Assembly: GCF_001522545.3 (NCBI RefSeq)
Contig: NC_031769.1
Coordinates: 1,398,507 to 1,462,506 of the forward strand
Direction: 5' to 3'
DNA length: 64,000 bases
Origin: Parus major
Taxonomy: Eukaryota > Chordata > Aves > Passeriformes > Paridae
In this document: one piece after another, positions 10,462 through 23,090 of the stretch
Layout of the letters: the number at the start of each line of letters is the position of its first letter
Numbering within the stretch: position 1 is the stretch's first letter
Notes under the pieces: generated by a model
What the model saw: only the letters and a program-made list of their open reading frames with translations
Database searches by the model: none
Told to the model about the DNA's origin: nothing
Translations under genes and position numbers: made by a program

Positions 10462-11024
10462 GGAATGGTCCTTTTCCCCAGGGAATGGCCCTTTTCCCCA
10501 GGGAATGACCCTTTTTTCCAGGGAATGGCCCTTTTTTCCCAGGAATGACCCTTTTTCCCAGGGAATGACCCGTTTTCCAGGGAATGACCCTTTTTCCCAG
10601 GGAATGACCCTTTTTCCCAGGAATGACCCTTTTTTCCCAGGGAATGGCCCTTTTTTCCAGGGAATGACCCTTTTTTCCCAGGAATGACCCTTTTTTCCCA
10701 GGGAATGACCCTTTTTTCCCAGGAATTGCCCTTTTTCCCAGGAATGACCCTTTTTTCCAGGAATGACCCTTTTTTCCCAGGGAATGACCCTTTTCCCAGG
10801 GAATGACCCTTTTTCCCAGGAATGACCCTTTTTCCCAGGGAATTACCCTTTTTCCCAGGAATGACCCTTTTTTCCAGGGAATGGCCTTTTTTCCCAGGGA
10901 ATGGCTGTTTTTTCCCAGGGAATGACCCTTTTTTCCCAGGGAATGACCCTTTTTCCCAGGGAATGGCTGTTTTTTCCCAGGGAATGGCTGTTTTTTCCCA
11001 GGGAATGGCTGTTTTTTCCAAGGA
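10462..11024. repeat. ~20-bp minisatellite, about 28 copies
   Basis: The unit is roughly 'ggaatgaccctttttcccag'. Unit length varies by 1-3 bases in the T and C runs. Variant GAATGGCC units occur mainly at the left, and four GAATGGCTG variants (near 10903, 10965, 10986 and 11008) lie in the last seven units, so variants are polarised. Open frames of up to 225 codons on both strands (for example 10383-11060 minus) are translations of this array. Confidence 0.95.
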
Positions 11025-11251
11025 ATTTCCAAGAATTTCCAAGGAATTCTTCAGGCCCAAGCAGGACTCTTCTGTCTGGCAGCAGAATGAGCAGTTTCAT
11101 TTGGGAAATCCATTCCAGGAAGCGCTTTTGGAAGGAAAAGAGCTGCAAGCACCGAGAGAAGGATGAAGTTTCTCAGTTGAAGGTTTCTGTGCCCAGGGCT
11201 GCTCCTGTTAGCTCAGAGCAGCCCATCGGAGCTGGGTGGACAAGAGAGTTG
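11025..11251. other. Non-coding sequence, no recognised feature
   Basis: Starts with a short 'aggaatttccaagaatttcc' duplication that decays from the minisatellite. Nothing else recognised. Confidence 0.4.
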
Positions 11252-11568
11252 TGGAATTCTGGACTCACTGAGGTTGGGGAGGATCTCCAGGATCACCAAG
11301 TGCCCGATGCTCACCTCGTCACCAGCCCAGAGCAGCGAGTGCCACTCCAGGAGTTCCTTGGACAATTCCAGGGATGGACACTCCAAACCTCCCCAGGCAA
11401 TTCCACTGCTGGACAACCCTTTCCAGGAAGGAATTCCTCCTGGAGTCCAACCCCCGGCTGTCCCCTCCTGGAAGGGAGTTGTGCAGAGCCAAAAATTCCC
11501 CCTGAGACTCCTTTTCTCCAGGCTGAGCCCCTTCCTCAGCTCCCTCAGCTGCTCCTCTCAGGACTGAG
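11252..11568 (-). mobile_element. CR1 LINE fragment, minus strand
   Basis: Left to right: 'ctcactgaggttggggagga', 'gtgccactccaggagttcct', 'ggacaaccctttccaggaag', 'aagggagttgtgcagagcca', 'cctgagactccttttctcca' and 'cctcagctccctcagctgct'. This is the reverse of the CR1 3' UTR back to the 'gagcggctgagggagctg' region. The copy is diverged. Confidence 0.8.
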
Positions 11569-11763
11569 TCTCCAAAGTCGTACCTGGAGCTGCAGAACAA
11601 GCAAGGAATGACCAGAAGATTCACCTGGATGGAAATGAAGAGCTGGAGATTCCCGTTTTGGCCCTGCCAGTGACCGTTCGTGACAGCTGCGGAGTTGAAT
11701 TGCTGTCGTTTTCATGTTTTCCATAAGGGCATGAAATGGGAATGGCCCGAAACTGCCAGAGGG

Positions 11764-11996
11764 CAGGGAAGGATGGGATTTTGGGAAGGAATTCCTGGCT
11801 GGGAGGGTGGGGAGGGGCTGGGATGGAATTCCCAGAGCAGCTGTGGCTGCCCCTGGATCCCTGGAAGTGCCCAAGGCCAGGCTGGACGGGGCTTGGAACC
11901 ACCTGGGATAGTGGGAGGTGTCCCTGCCATGGCAGGGCTGGAACTGGATGATCTTCAAGGCCTCTTCCAACCCAAACCATTCCATGATTCCATGAG
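11764..11996 (+). mobile_element. CR1 LINE 3' fragment
   Basis: Well-preserved 3' end: 'aaggaattcctggctgggag', 'ccagagcagctgtggctgcc', 'cctgggatagtgggaggtgt', 'ccaacccaaaccattccatg' and a 'attccatga' tail. Confidence 0.95.
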
Positions 11997-13674
11997 TTCC
12001 ATATCCCTGCTCTGTGCCATTGGAATCAGCTCTTCCTGTGGTAAAATCCCAACTTGCAGCAGGTCCTGGAGCTTGGAAAGCCCCGTCCTCCGTTCACCAA
12101 AGCCAAGCTCTGCAGCCAGGGAATGGTTTATGCACCAAAAAAGCAGAAAAAATGTCGAGGTTTTTGTGTGTGCTTAAAACTTTTCTCCAAACATCCGGAG
12201 TTGGAAAAGTATCCGAGTCCTGCCCACAACAAAGCAGATTTTCCATGAATCCATTTGATCCCAAAGATGAGGAACGTATGGGGAGGGGAAGAAAACCATC
12301 CCAGAATTCCTCTATCAAATAATCAGGATAATTATGAAATAAACACAAAGCAGCCAGTTGGCAGACACGGCCATTCGAGGGATTTTTCCCACCAATAATT
12401 CCAGGATCGCCGGGATAACGGCGCGGATTAACAAGAAACCAAAGCTCTGCAGAGTTCATGAGACCCTCTAAGGTTGTCTTGTCATGGAGAAAGGCTCCAC
12501 ATTTGCTTTGAATTATTCTGTGCACGGCCTAAGGAAAAAAAAAAGTGGTTTCTTTTTTTTTTCTCTCCTTTTTTTTTTTTTAATGCATTGTTTTCTATGT
12601 GTTTCATATTCTTTTATGCTTCTTTCTGGGAATGCTTAATCCATCTCCATGTCCTCCAGTCCTGTTCCAGCAGGACAGGAAAAGGCTGTTGAATTTACCT
12701 TTTTTAATTCAATTTATTGCCAGGCAACAAATATTTCTCTCCCCACCACTCAGGGTAAAGCAGAATCCTTGCAGTAGGGAATTATGTATAAAATCCTGAG
12801 GTTTTTTATTTGCCTTGCCCTGGCTGCAGAGACTTTTCCTCCTTGACATCTCATTTGTCTCATTTATCATCTCACATCTTCTCATTTAAATCTAATCACA
12901 AAAAATGCAGCAACTTTTGTTAAGGATTTTATGGGCATCGATAAAACATGGATGTTTTGCAGCCTGAATTTAAATATTCACATCCAGATGCCATTAGAGC
13001 TGAATTCCATCTCTGTCCATAATTGATTCCTGCACCTATGGAATGTTCCTGCTGCTCTGGAGGTTTTAAAGGTGATGAGATTTGGGGAATTCATGGATCT
13101 GACTTTGTTTGGGCCACTCAGGGCATCTCGAGGCATAAATCTGATTTTTTTTTGATTTTTCCAGCCCCTTCCTTTATCCACTGAAATTCCCAGTTAATCC
13201 AAGTGTTAATAGCATAAGGATGGGAATAATTATCCTTTAATTATCCTTCTTCTAAGCACAATAAACGATTCCAGGAAAAGTGTCTGGAGAAGAAGGAAAT
13301 CTGAAAGTTCATCCTTTCCAGAGATCCACTCGGGACGTGATCCCACAGGATACATTCTCCAGTCAATATTCCCTTCTCTATTGGAAGTCTTTCTAAAAAT
13401 CATGCAAAAGACAAAGCAAAAATTTGGGGTAAAACTCCAAGATTTCCTTCCAGCAGTTTGCCCTGGGTTTATCTTTCAGGAATAAAAATGTGGATATTGC
13501 TTGAAACTGTATTTGTGCCTTGTCCTGGCTCCTCCCAGGAAATATTTTCCAACCAGGGACAATAATCTGGACTGAAAATAAACAAACAAAATGAAAAAGG
13601 GATCTATTCATTTATTAAACAATTGTTTTAATTTTAAACTTGTCCCAGGGGAGGTTCAGGTCAGAAAAAATTCC
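11997..13674. other. Long non-coding stretch, no recognised feature
   Basis: 1.7 kb without a recognised repeat apart from short T-runs (12548-12582). A 143-codon minus frame at 12094-12525 has no domain I recognise. The CpG-containing patch around 12390-12430 is unremarkable. Confidence 0.4.
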
Positions 13675-13815
13675 TGACTGGATGGTTAAACACTGGAAGA
13701 GGCTTCCCAAGGGAGTGGCGGGGTCCCCATCCCTGGAACTGTTCAACAAACAGGAGAATGTGGCACTTTGTGACCCGCTTTAGTGGCCATGGCCGTGTTG
13801 GGTTGATGATCTTGG
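13675..13815 (+). mobile_element. CR1 LINE 3' fragment (long-tail subtype)
   Basis: 'aaacactggaagaggcttcc', 'gtccccatccctggaactgt', 'aatgtggcactttgtgaccc' and 'gtgttgggttgatgatcttg' are in CR1 order. It leads straight into the AACGATT/ATTAATC repeats. Confidence 0.8.
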
Positions 13816-13980
13816 ATCAATTAACGATTAACGATTCAACGATCAACGATTAATCGTGAATTAAAGTGATTAAATGATTCCAGGATTTTGGATGGCAAAA
13901 TGATTTTTTGGCATAAAAAAAAAAAAAAGATTAATCATTAATGTTAATGATTAATCATTAATGTTAATGATTAATCGATT
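13816..13980. repeat. AACGATT and 20-bp ATTAATC/GTTAATG tandem repeats
   Basis: Short AACGATT-type units (13820-13862) are followed, after an A-run, by a 20-bp unit repeated just over twice (13930-13975). Each repeat contains GTTAATGATTAAT (13943-13955 and 13963-13975). The position directly after a CR1 tail suggests growth from the CR1 terminal microsatellite. Confidence 0.8.
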
Positions 13981-15609
13981 CTGTGATTATTGGAATGAAC
14001 GATTCCATGATTTTGGATGGCAGCTCCAGAAGGACACAGGACCTCAGGATCTTGGCCTTATCCAAACACCCTGTAGAGGATTCCAGTGGTACCAGGCACC
14101 CAATCCAGGGAGGAAATCCTTATTTTAGTGATGTGGCAAACTCGGGGATCATGGGAGCCAGACAATCCGTGCTGGGAATTTCCTTGTGGAATCAGGGTGT
14201 GATTTCACCCAGAAAAGCTCATTTAGAAGCAACTGCTGAGCTGTCCAAGCCAGTTACAAGGACCAGAGGATAAAAATTTCAGTGGTTTTGAGGGCATTCC
14301 GTGTGGTTTTATCTGTGTTTGAATAAAGGAACTATTTCTACTCAGAATTTCTGACCTCCATCCTTCTTTTGAGACACGACAGAGCACACTTAGAGAGGTT
14401 TGGCTGGCACAGCAATTAAAATAATTTGTTATGAGCTCAGGGGCGCAACCTCTGATCTCTCACAGGACTCAGCCCTTGGAATTGGGTGGCCAAGAACGAT
14501 TGCCAGAAACTTCAGAAACCTTGGCGAGCTTCAAGATCACTTCATATCCCTTCTCCTCGCTAATGCATCCCGGGAATCCGTCACGGCACGTGGGATTTCA
14601 TCTCTCTGCACAGGATGAACCCCAAATCTCCAGCTCTGAGGTGAAAACCAAACCGTGGAAGGTTTGCCTTTAGCACTGTGTTCTTTACTGTTCAATGATG
14701 CCGAATTTTCAAAATTTCCTGATGCAATGACAATACTTGATGTAGTATGAGTATTTAAACCCCATTAACTCTTGTGTATGCAAAATCTTGAACCTTTCAC
14801 ATCAGTCAGTCCCTGAGATTACTTCTCCAGCTGTTCCAGCTGTGAAGGGAAGACTAAAAGAGATGTGATTGTTTTCAGGAGGATGCAGAAGCGACCAAAG
14901 CTTTTGAAGAAGATATGGAAGCTCTACCAGCAAGGAACATTCCATCTCCTGGTCAATTGGACACTTCCATCTCCAAGGAAGGCCGTGGGATAAGTTGGAG
15001 AAAGAAACAAGCTCGCCAATTTCTTCTACCGCTTTCCAGATTTCTGTGGACTTTAAGGGGATTAGAGATGTGTTTTTGTGATCCACAGCCATGTGATGAT
15101 ATCTGAATCGACAAATCATGGAGATATTATTTGGGAGAGATGAGCAAAGGTCTAAAAATCCCAGGTGGGACAGGACTGGAGGCAGCTGCACACACCTTGC
15201 ACACCTGGAAGGAGGAGTATTCCAGAGCTTCTCCTGAGGAACAGGGACCCTGCCTGAGCTGGATCTCCAGTGGTCCAGCTTTATCCATGGGATTGTGATT
15301 CTCTGGGATTTGTCACATTATGCTTTGCCTGATTTACAGTGGGTGGCCCTCAGGGTTATTCCCATCCCGTGTTTCCCTTGGCACTCACCGTCATTCCCAG
15401 CCCCTTTCCCGGTTTTGCCTTTCCAGTCTGTACCCGCCACATCCCCGAATCCCAAACCTTTCTAATGGAAAACAAAGTGAAAGGATTACGTTTGTTCCTC
15501 TCTCTATCTTACACAACCACGGAGTTCAGGTGTCTTTTGTCCCACTAAAATCCCCAAGGATTTCATTTTGGAATAAAAAGAGTCTTCTTCCTTCCAAAAT
15601 GCCTCAGTC
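13981..15609. other. Long non-coding stretch, no recognised feature
   Basis: 1.6 kb. No CR1, LTR or supported exon. Confidence 0.4.
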
Positions 15610-15645
15610 TTTTATGACTTTTACGACTTTTATGACTTTTATGAC
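15610..15645. repeat. (TTTTATGAC)4 short tandem repeat
   Basis: Four 9-bp units; the second has TTTTACGAC. Confidence 0.85.
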
Positions 15646-17773
15646 CAAAGCCTCGCTTAAGTGCTTTGGAAAATTTGATCCTGGCTTCACATAAACCTGA
15701 GATCAGCCCTGATTTAATTCCAAGGCAGAGGGAATGAGGAAATAGCAGGAGTTTGCTGTTCGGAAGGAGAAGGGGGGATGGGAGAAGAGGACAATTAAAT
15801 GGGAATTATTTGGCTCTGCGCTCATCCCAAGGGACTGCTCTGGTTCCATAATCTAATTTAAATGTTGACCTTTGCGTTGTCAGTGTAAAACCCAAACATA
15901 TTAAACATGGCCTGGGGTTCCTGTACAAGATACTGCAAATTGAGGAAGAGGGGGAGAGGGCTGGAATATCCTGGAGCCAAAGGAAAGACCTGAGTGATAG
16001 ATGAGGCCCTGGGGAGGGCAGTGTTAAGATTTCCTGTCTTCTCCAAAAACCTTAAAAAAAAAAAAGGAGATTTCGCATTTATGTGTGGTTGATGCATTCA
16101 GGTTTCTCTTTTCCTGATTTTTTTTTTTTTGTTTGTTTGGAAAGAGAAGGGGGAAAAAATCATCCCCTGGGATTTTGATTGGGAATCTTGCCAGGTTTCT
16201 GTCATCACCAGGAAAATGGTTCCTTCAGCAGACACATCTGGGTAACTTCACGCCCATTCCTGATGGGAGCTGTCAAATCCTGTCCGGAGAGCAACGGGAA
16301 TGGCTCCCCATTCCCAGAGGGAAAAAAGAGGAAGATTTGTTTTGTTTGGGTGGATTGGGAGGAGAACAGATAATTTCTTAGAGACAACACCTTCACTGCT
16401 CGTTGTAGCACTGGGGTGTTTTCCTGATTTTCCCATCTTCTATCCCAACCCCCTTTTCCCGTTTTCTTCGCCGTAAACCTGGAAACACATTTTAAAAAAA
16501 ATAAAATTAAAGATTTCTTGACCTCTCGACATAATTATGGGTTCTGCCTCTAAACAGAGGTGCAAGGAGGCACAAAGTAAATAAATATGAACTGAGAAAT
16601 ACATAAGGGTCTGGATATAAATATGGAAATACTTGGTGGTGTAAAATTTCGTAATTTGTGTGTAAATTGTGTGAGCAAATCAGAGAACAGCCCTTGAGAG
16701 GCCTTGGAAAGACCTGTGGAGATCGGCTGAGGTTGGGAAGAGTCTTCTGGAAAAGTCTTCCAAATCCTTCTGAAGCCGATGGGAAAGGCCAGGGGCAGTT
16801 TGTGCCAGCTCTTTATGGATGCAAGCATGGAATAGAGGTGAACCAAACATTCCCAAATTTTCTGCAGGTTTGGAGAAATAACTTTGTGTTTCCTGGCTGC
16901 AAACAGGTGACTCACGGTGCCTCCAGGTCCTTGTTCCCTCCTCTTCCCTCTCCTGGAAATTCTCAGGGTGAAGCCTAGGGAAGGAAATGAGCCTGGCTCT
17001 CGTGAGTTGTGGGTTTTTATTGAGCCCTCAAGTCCAGAGCAGGAAAAGAAACCTCGGAAAGAGCACGGGTGAGGACCAGGATTATCCACTGCTCCCGAGC
17101 CCCAAGAATTCATGGAGCTCTGGATGATTTTGAAGAAGCTTCTGGTAAAATCTGCTGGGAAACTTCCTCCTCCCGTCATTTTTATCACTCCTCAAATATG
17201 AAACTGAGTTATGGGGGGAAGTTTGAAAGGCCAGGGAAGTCTGTGGGAATCCTTGCCCGGGATTTTTGGGATTGAACCCTAATCCTTTCCAGGACTAAGC
17301 TTTTCCATGAATCACCAGCCTGGGAATTAAACTGCATTTTTGAAGTGTTTCAGAATATCCCCAATAAAAAGGACAAATTCCAGCAGCCTTGTAGATAAAC
17401 TAAACTTTGTCCCAGGCTGCTGGAGCTCCTAAAATTCCTTCTTGGATATTCCATAGCAGCCGTAACTGGGATTATTGCCCTTGTAAGTTATTTTTCCCAT
17501 CATTTATTACGGCGCACGTGGGGTCCATAAAGCCACCTTGCAATAAACTATGGAAAAATAAAATCATAAAAATACTCCCCAAAAAAATCCCAGGACATAA
17601 AAAATGCAGGAGGAAGAAAGAGCCCTGCCATTGGAAAATAAAAAATGAAATAAGAGATGAATTAAATAAAAGAACATTATTAGAAAAGGGTTTCTTAAAC
17701 TGGAATAGTATTATAAAATTAATTAATATTGATGGGAAAATAGTGCCAAAAGTTACCTAAACTGCAAAGAAAA
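15646..17773. other. Long non-coding stretch, no recognised feature
   Basis: 2.1 kb of mixed sequence. The 212-codon minus frame at 16550-17188 has no recognisable domain, no start context and no codon signature that I can judge. Confidence 0.4.
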
Positions 17774-18258
17774 AATGATTATTATTATTTTTATTTTTAT
17801 TTTTATTATTTTTATTATTATTATTACTACTACTATTACTATTACTATTACTATTATTATTATTATTATTATTACAACTATTACTACTATTACTATTACT
17901 ATTAATAATAATAAATAATAAATTAATAAATATTGATATAAAATTAATAAATAATAATGACTATTCATGGTTATATTATAAATAATATAACATAACATAA
18001 CTAATATATATTAATTAATAATTAATATACTGGTTAATTTATTAATTATTAATTAATATATTATTAATATTTATTAATTAGAATATTATAAACAATATAA
18101 TATTATATAATTAATAAATTTTAATATAATTTAATACAGTAATCATAATAATGATAATAATAATAATAGTAATGAATTTTATATACTATGAACAATTTAT
18201 TATATTATAATGTATAATTTATTATTAATAGTAATATTAATAGTATTTCTTCTTTTAA
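17774..18258. repeat. AT-rich desert with ATT/TAATA repeats
   Basis: Nearly GC-free: ATT and ATTACT trinucleotide runs, then irregular TTAATATAT sequence with many short inverted repeats. Confidence 0.9.
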
Positions 18259-20799
18259 GGTACAAGAACAGTGTAAGAAGTTGAATATTTCCACTCTCAG
18301 AATTAAAAAAAAAAATTAAATTTAAATTTAAAATTAAAAAAAAATAACTTTATGCAAAATTGTAAATAATCCTGCCCTGAGTTTTCCAGCTATTGAGGGG
18401 CCTCCCAGGAAGTTTTAATTCGCTCAATTTCTGTGTGTTAATTTTTATTTAATTTTATTTTTGTCCAAAATTTTTTGTCTTGGAGTATCACAAGGTTGGA
18501 GGCAGGTGAGAAAAATTCCAAAGAAAGTCCCGGTTATCTCCATGTCTGAAGTGGAATCTGAGCCCAGGATATATTTCTGTTATTCCATAATAAGTAGAAC
18601 AGATAAGGAATTATTTCCCGGAAAACAGTGGATTGTCCCCCCACACAGAAACCCTCAATCAACCAACCCCCAAAAGACAAAATCTTATTATTTTTTTTTT
18701 TTTCCCCAATTTTTCCTTGCAATATTCCATCAAAATGAGGAGATCCTGGGAAAAGTGACAACCTTGGAGAAGCCAGTGGTGGCCACAGAGCCCTTAAAGC
18801 TGAGGATCTCCCTCAAAATCCAGGAAAAAAATCAACTTTGGTTGTTCCCTCTCGAATTTCCTGGGAAGAAAACAAGAAACCTCTGGCAGGCTTCAAACAC
18901 TGTCTGTATTAAAAAATAAAATAGAATTTTTTATATTCTCATAAAGAGCTTTTTTGTATCCTCACAAATTCCTCTGGGAATGAGAAGAATGTTCCTAACC
19001 TGAGAGAGCACAAACTGGATCTGATTCCAAGAAATCCAGATCCAGAAAATTCCTGATGGACACTGAGTGGGAAGAACTGGGATTTTCAACGCTGCAGGAA
19101 GATTTTGAGTGGTCAGTGCTGGAAAGAAGATGATTTTACAATTATTTGATTATTTCTTTACCAATCCAGACATGGATTTTATCATCAATTTTACCAATTT
19201 TACCATCAAAACTTGGATGATTATTTAATTATTTTAGTTTTAAATAATTTACATTTAGTTTTTAAAATAATTGTAATTATATTATTTTTATTGAAATTAC
19301 GTCCTCCAAGTAGAAATTCCCTCTAGGGGGGATCCCTGCCTTGCAGGATTGTTATCCCACCACTCATCCGGTGTGATCCCGCTGAATTTATGGAGAAGAC
19401 AACCCCAAACTTTAACTGGAATAAATCCATTTTGTGAAGCCAAGGCTGGTAGGAAAACCTGAGTGTGCCAGAGAAATCTCTTTACACAGCCTTTGTCCTA
19501 AATATTTGTCAGCTGAAACTCAAAGAAAACTCCTTTTCTTTTTTTGGGATGGACCAGAGGATTTTTAGGAGCCTATATTTGGGTTTTTTTATGAACTCCA
19601 AGCTGAACATCTGAAATTTTTGAAAGTTCTCCGATGGCTTAATCTTGAAGCGGTGAAACTTCCCGTGGAACTTTCTAATCTCAGGAACCGAAATTCAAAA
19701 TATTTCACTCTTGTTGAATTTAAACTCAGATAAAATCCTTGATTTAGTCTTCAATGGCAAAAGAAGATAATTTTATAATTCAGATTAAAACTTCTGAGCT
19801 CATTTGAATTTGCTGTTTCATTCAGTTGTTTTGAAGCCTGGTCCTGACTTATATTGAGACGTTTTTTGTGCAAGGAAAGGGAAGCTTTGAGCAGCACAAT
19901 TTTGGGATTAAGCCTGGAAATCCCTAAACTGAAAAACTGGAGGCTCATGGTCGCCTTCAGCCACCCTTTGGGCTCATTGGTGTTGCTGGGACAGGGATCA
20001 TTTCGCCTTTTTTCAACACCCTACACATTTCCTTTAAAAAATATCTTTTTGGAGAATGTCCAGATTTAAATACTTACCTGTCTGAGTGTTTAAATTCTCT
20101 TTTTTTTGCCTTTCCCAGGCATGGAGGTGTCGGAGCTGAGCTTTGAAGCCCCTGAGCGAAGCAGGAGCCCCCGGCTCATCCCAGCACCTGCAAACTCCAA
20201 AGCCAAGGCAAAGCCCTGATGAAACTGTGGAATTTTTCCATCATTTCCAAAGGAGCTCCGGCCCTGCCAATGGAAAACCTTGGATTGAGGTCCGTGGATT
20301 TATCACCAAGCCTGCCCTGACCCCCAGGTGAACTTCACGCTCTGGTTGAAACCTCTCCCCTTGCCATGGGTGTCTGCCCATCCTGGCTCTGCTCGGCCTC
20401 CGGCGCTGAATTCCTGCTTCCAACAGGTCGGGAGGAGAAGTTGTGTGGTTTTCCAGCTGGGTCGAACCTTCGAGGGCCCCGTGCTGGAAATTCATCGCCG
20501 CTGAATCACACCCATGAGCTCAGCTCCTGCAAGACTTAACAGCTGTGGAATTTCCCAAGGAAATTCTGGAGTCTCCGTCATTTTTTCTCTGGGGCTGTCA
20601 TTCCACTGTTGGACAATCCCAGGAAACTGCTCCTCTCCCAAATCCTGGGTTCTGTGTTTAGGGGAAACCTGGCATTTTCTGCTCTCAAAGAGCTATGAAA
20701 ATATTAATTAAATAAAGAAATTTATGCTTCCATATGCATTAACCCTCGTTTCCATACGTGATTATGGTAATTTCCTAGACAATCACTAGCAATCCAACT
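18259..20799. other. Long non-coding stretch, no recognised feature
   Basis: 2.5 kb, AT-leaning, with A/T-runs. No CR1, LTR or supported exon. Confidence 0.4.
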
Positions 20800-21240
20800 A
20801 ATTAGTTGGCTTAAAATTAAAAATATTATTAAAACATTTAATATTTTAATATTAATTATTAATAATAAATAATTTAAATATTAATAATTATCATTACATT
20901 AATATTAATTTAGTACTATTTAATTTAATATTCTTATTAATTAAGCAAATTTTAATTTACTATTAAAAATAAAAATAATTTCTAGAAACAAAAATTTTCT
21001 TTCCAGTGGACATCAAATCTCTAACAGAGACCTGGAGATTAAACCCTGCAGTTTAATATTTTTAAAATTAATTTAAAATAATAGTAATTAATTTAATTTT
21101 AATATAAATTACTATTAATAATATTTTAATTTTTATTTTTATTTTAATTTTACATTTTAATTTTAATTTTAAATGTTAATATTAATTTTAATATTAATAT
21201 TTTTACTTCATTTATTAATGAATTAACTACTTTATTAATA
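20800..21240. repeat. AT-rich desert (TTAAT/ATTTTA repeats)
   Basis: Two low-complexity TTAAT-type blocks (20800-20985 and 21050-21240) flank ~65 bp of ordinary sequence. Confidence 0.85.
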
Positions 21241-22479
21241 GTTTTTACTTCACCTTTTCTTCTCTTTTTCGCAGTTTCTCCTGTCAAGCTGCATTCCTGG
21301 TGACCACTGACATTCCTGCAAAACCTAAAATGGAGCTGACCGTAAACATTCTCTATCCAGGTGAACAGCACGGGGAAGAAATCAAAAGGAAGATTCTCTG
21401 GAATGCTTCAGGAGAAGGAAAATTCTCAGGATCGTTTTCTTGAAATTGTCTCCCGAGAATCCTTGGAGGTTTGTCCTTCAGTCAGGAGATAAACTTCCAC
21501 TTCTCCTCCTGTGATCCAAGCTGAGCCCCGCATCTCTCTGCCACCAATTATCCTTTAATTATCTCCTTCACTCCCAGTCCTTGGAATTCTGGGGCTCCTT
21601 CTTCTCTTCTAAGCTTTGAATACTGAAATCTTTTGGTGACGCCTGTGGATCCTCCAGCTCCGCTTGGGAACCACGCAGGTTTTCCAGAGGTCCTGTGCCG
21701 TGGGTGGGATCCCTGTGCTGGTGTCTCCATTCGTCCAGAGCCTCCACCAATCCACAAGTTTATCTGGAGAACCGCAACTTGCCTGAAGGGAGTTTAGTTC
21801 CCTCAGAACCCAAAATTCGGGTGATCAGCTCATAGATAATTGTTCTGGGCTCACCTGTGTTATTCCTCAGGATCCACCTGGTTTCCCAAGGATTATAATG
21901 GGAATTTCCATGTCTGGCTCAGAGGAACTCACCAGCACTGAAAAGTGGTCTCAGGGCTCTGAACAAACACCTAAATCCCACCCCAAACATTCCCAATTCA
22001 TCTCTCCCTCTCTCTGCTGCTTCCCACTTGACATCTCCATCCAACCAATAAATCCTGAACCAGATCGAATTGTCCTCTGGATGGACCTGCCTCTTTTTAT
22101 TGGCTACCAAGAAACCCAGAAAACTGGCCCGGGCTTAAGATTGAACTTTTAGTGGGCTGAGATTAGTGAAATTCAATTCCACCTTAAACACACAGGGACG
22201 TTGTGAGCACTAGTTCATATTTTATCAATAACCATCTGCAGCTGAACTCCGGGGAAAATTCACGGGGAAGAGGTTGGAGATTTATAGATATGTGGGTGAA
22301 GGGTTATAAAACGCACGCGGGTGTGCGTATTTCAAAACCCGTGTCTGTGCACATATTTATCCCTACCTGTATATTTATCCAGGCCAAGAGAGATGAATAC
22401 TTTCCCTATGGTGCATTCCCTGGAATGAGAATATTTCAGAGCCAGTGGGATTTGTCAGAACCGTCTGGCCTGGTGTTAA
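21241..22479. other. Non-coding sequence, no recognised feature
   Basis: 1.2 kb of unique-looking sequence. No exon or repeat supported. Confidence 0.4.
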
Positions 22480-22745
22480 ATGCAAGATCAGATGGAGATA
22501 CGGGGCAACACGAGGAAAAATATTGCTCGTTTCACCATTTCTGTCTGCTCGGAGCGGCGCTGGCTGCGCAGCCGGGGCCGGAGCGATGACGCCCGTGCAG
22601 ACAGCCAGGAGGGGAGGGATGTGATAAATGAGGGATTGAGAGGTGGGGAGGTTTGGCTCCTCACGCTCCCAGTGACTCAGGCGGCGTGGAAGAGCCGTCC
22701 CAGCGTCGAGGCAGGAAGCCTTCCATAAAAACATGAGCGGCAGCA
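22480..22745. promoter_or_regulatory. Candidate CpG-rich regulatory block
   Basis: A local CpG-dense patch (22548-22600) in otherwise CpG-poor sequence, holding the 12-bp palindrome GGCTGCGCAGCC (22562-22573, NRF1-like core TGCGCA), a CRE-like ATGACGCC near 22584, and TGACTCA (AP-1 type) at 22673-22679. An AT-rich 'ccataaaaacatgagc' follows at about 22724. No CR1 or tandem repeat. Function is inferred from motifs only. Confidence 0.25.
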
Positions 22746-23090
22746 GAGGCTGGGATCAGCCCAGGACTTCGGGCTGCTGATTTTTTGGTGCTTCTCGTGG
22801 TCTGTTGTTGCTGGATGGTTGGGAATTGGTGCCAGATGTGCTGCATCTGCTCCTCGCAGCAAGGGGAACCTTTTCCAGCGGGTGTTTCTCATTATCCCAA
22901 CATTAATTTTCCCTGTCCTACCCATAAACAGTCACACAACTTCACTGAAGCCTGTGGAAGGTCAGGCCAGTGGGGAAAACTCCAGAGGTCAGCCAGGTTC
23001 TGCCACACTGACCTTGTTTAGGAATCCAGAGGTTCAAAGGGAAGGATTATGAGAAGCAAAGATGTGAACATCGTTCATCCATGGTGCCCC
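22746..23090. other. Non-coding sequence, no recognised feature
   Basis: Nothing supported. Confidence 0.4.

Noticed and set aside
9148..10687. 471-codon frame rich in Phe/Tyr/Ile/Leu, like a membrane protein
   Set aside because: Direct translation of TTTTA/TTTCA arrays and a gap.
10367..11060. 221- and 225-codon repetitive GKKGHSLGK-type proteins on the minus strand
   Set aside because: All frames of the ~20-bp minisatellite stay open; unit length varies by single bases, which would shift any reading frame.
12094..12525. 143-codon minus-strand frame without repeats
   Set aside because: No recognisable domain or family. Chance frames of this length occur elsewhere in the window. Conservation data would be needed.
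16550..17188. 212-codon minus-strand frame, the longest without N or repeats
   Set aside because: No domain, ordinary composition, and an equally unremarkable overlapping plus frame. Treated as chance.
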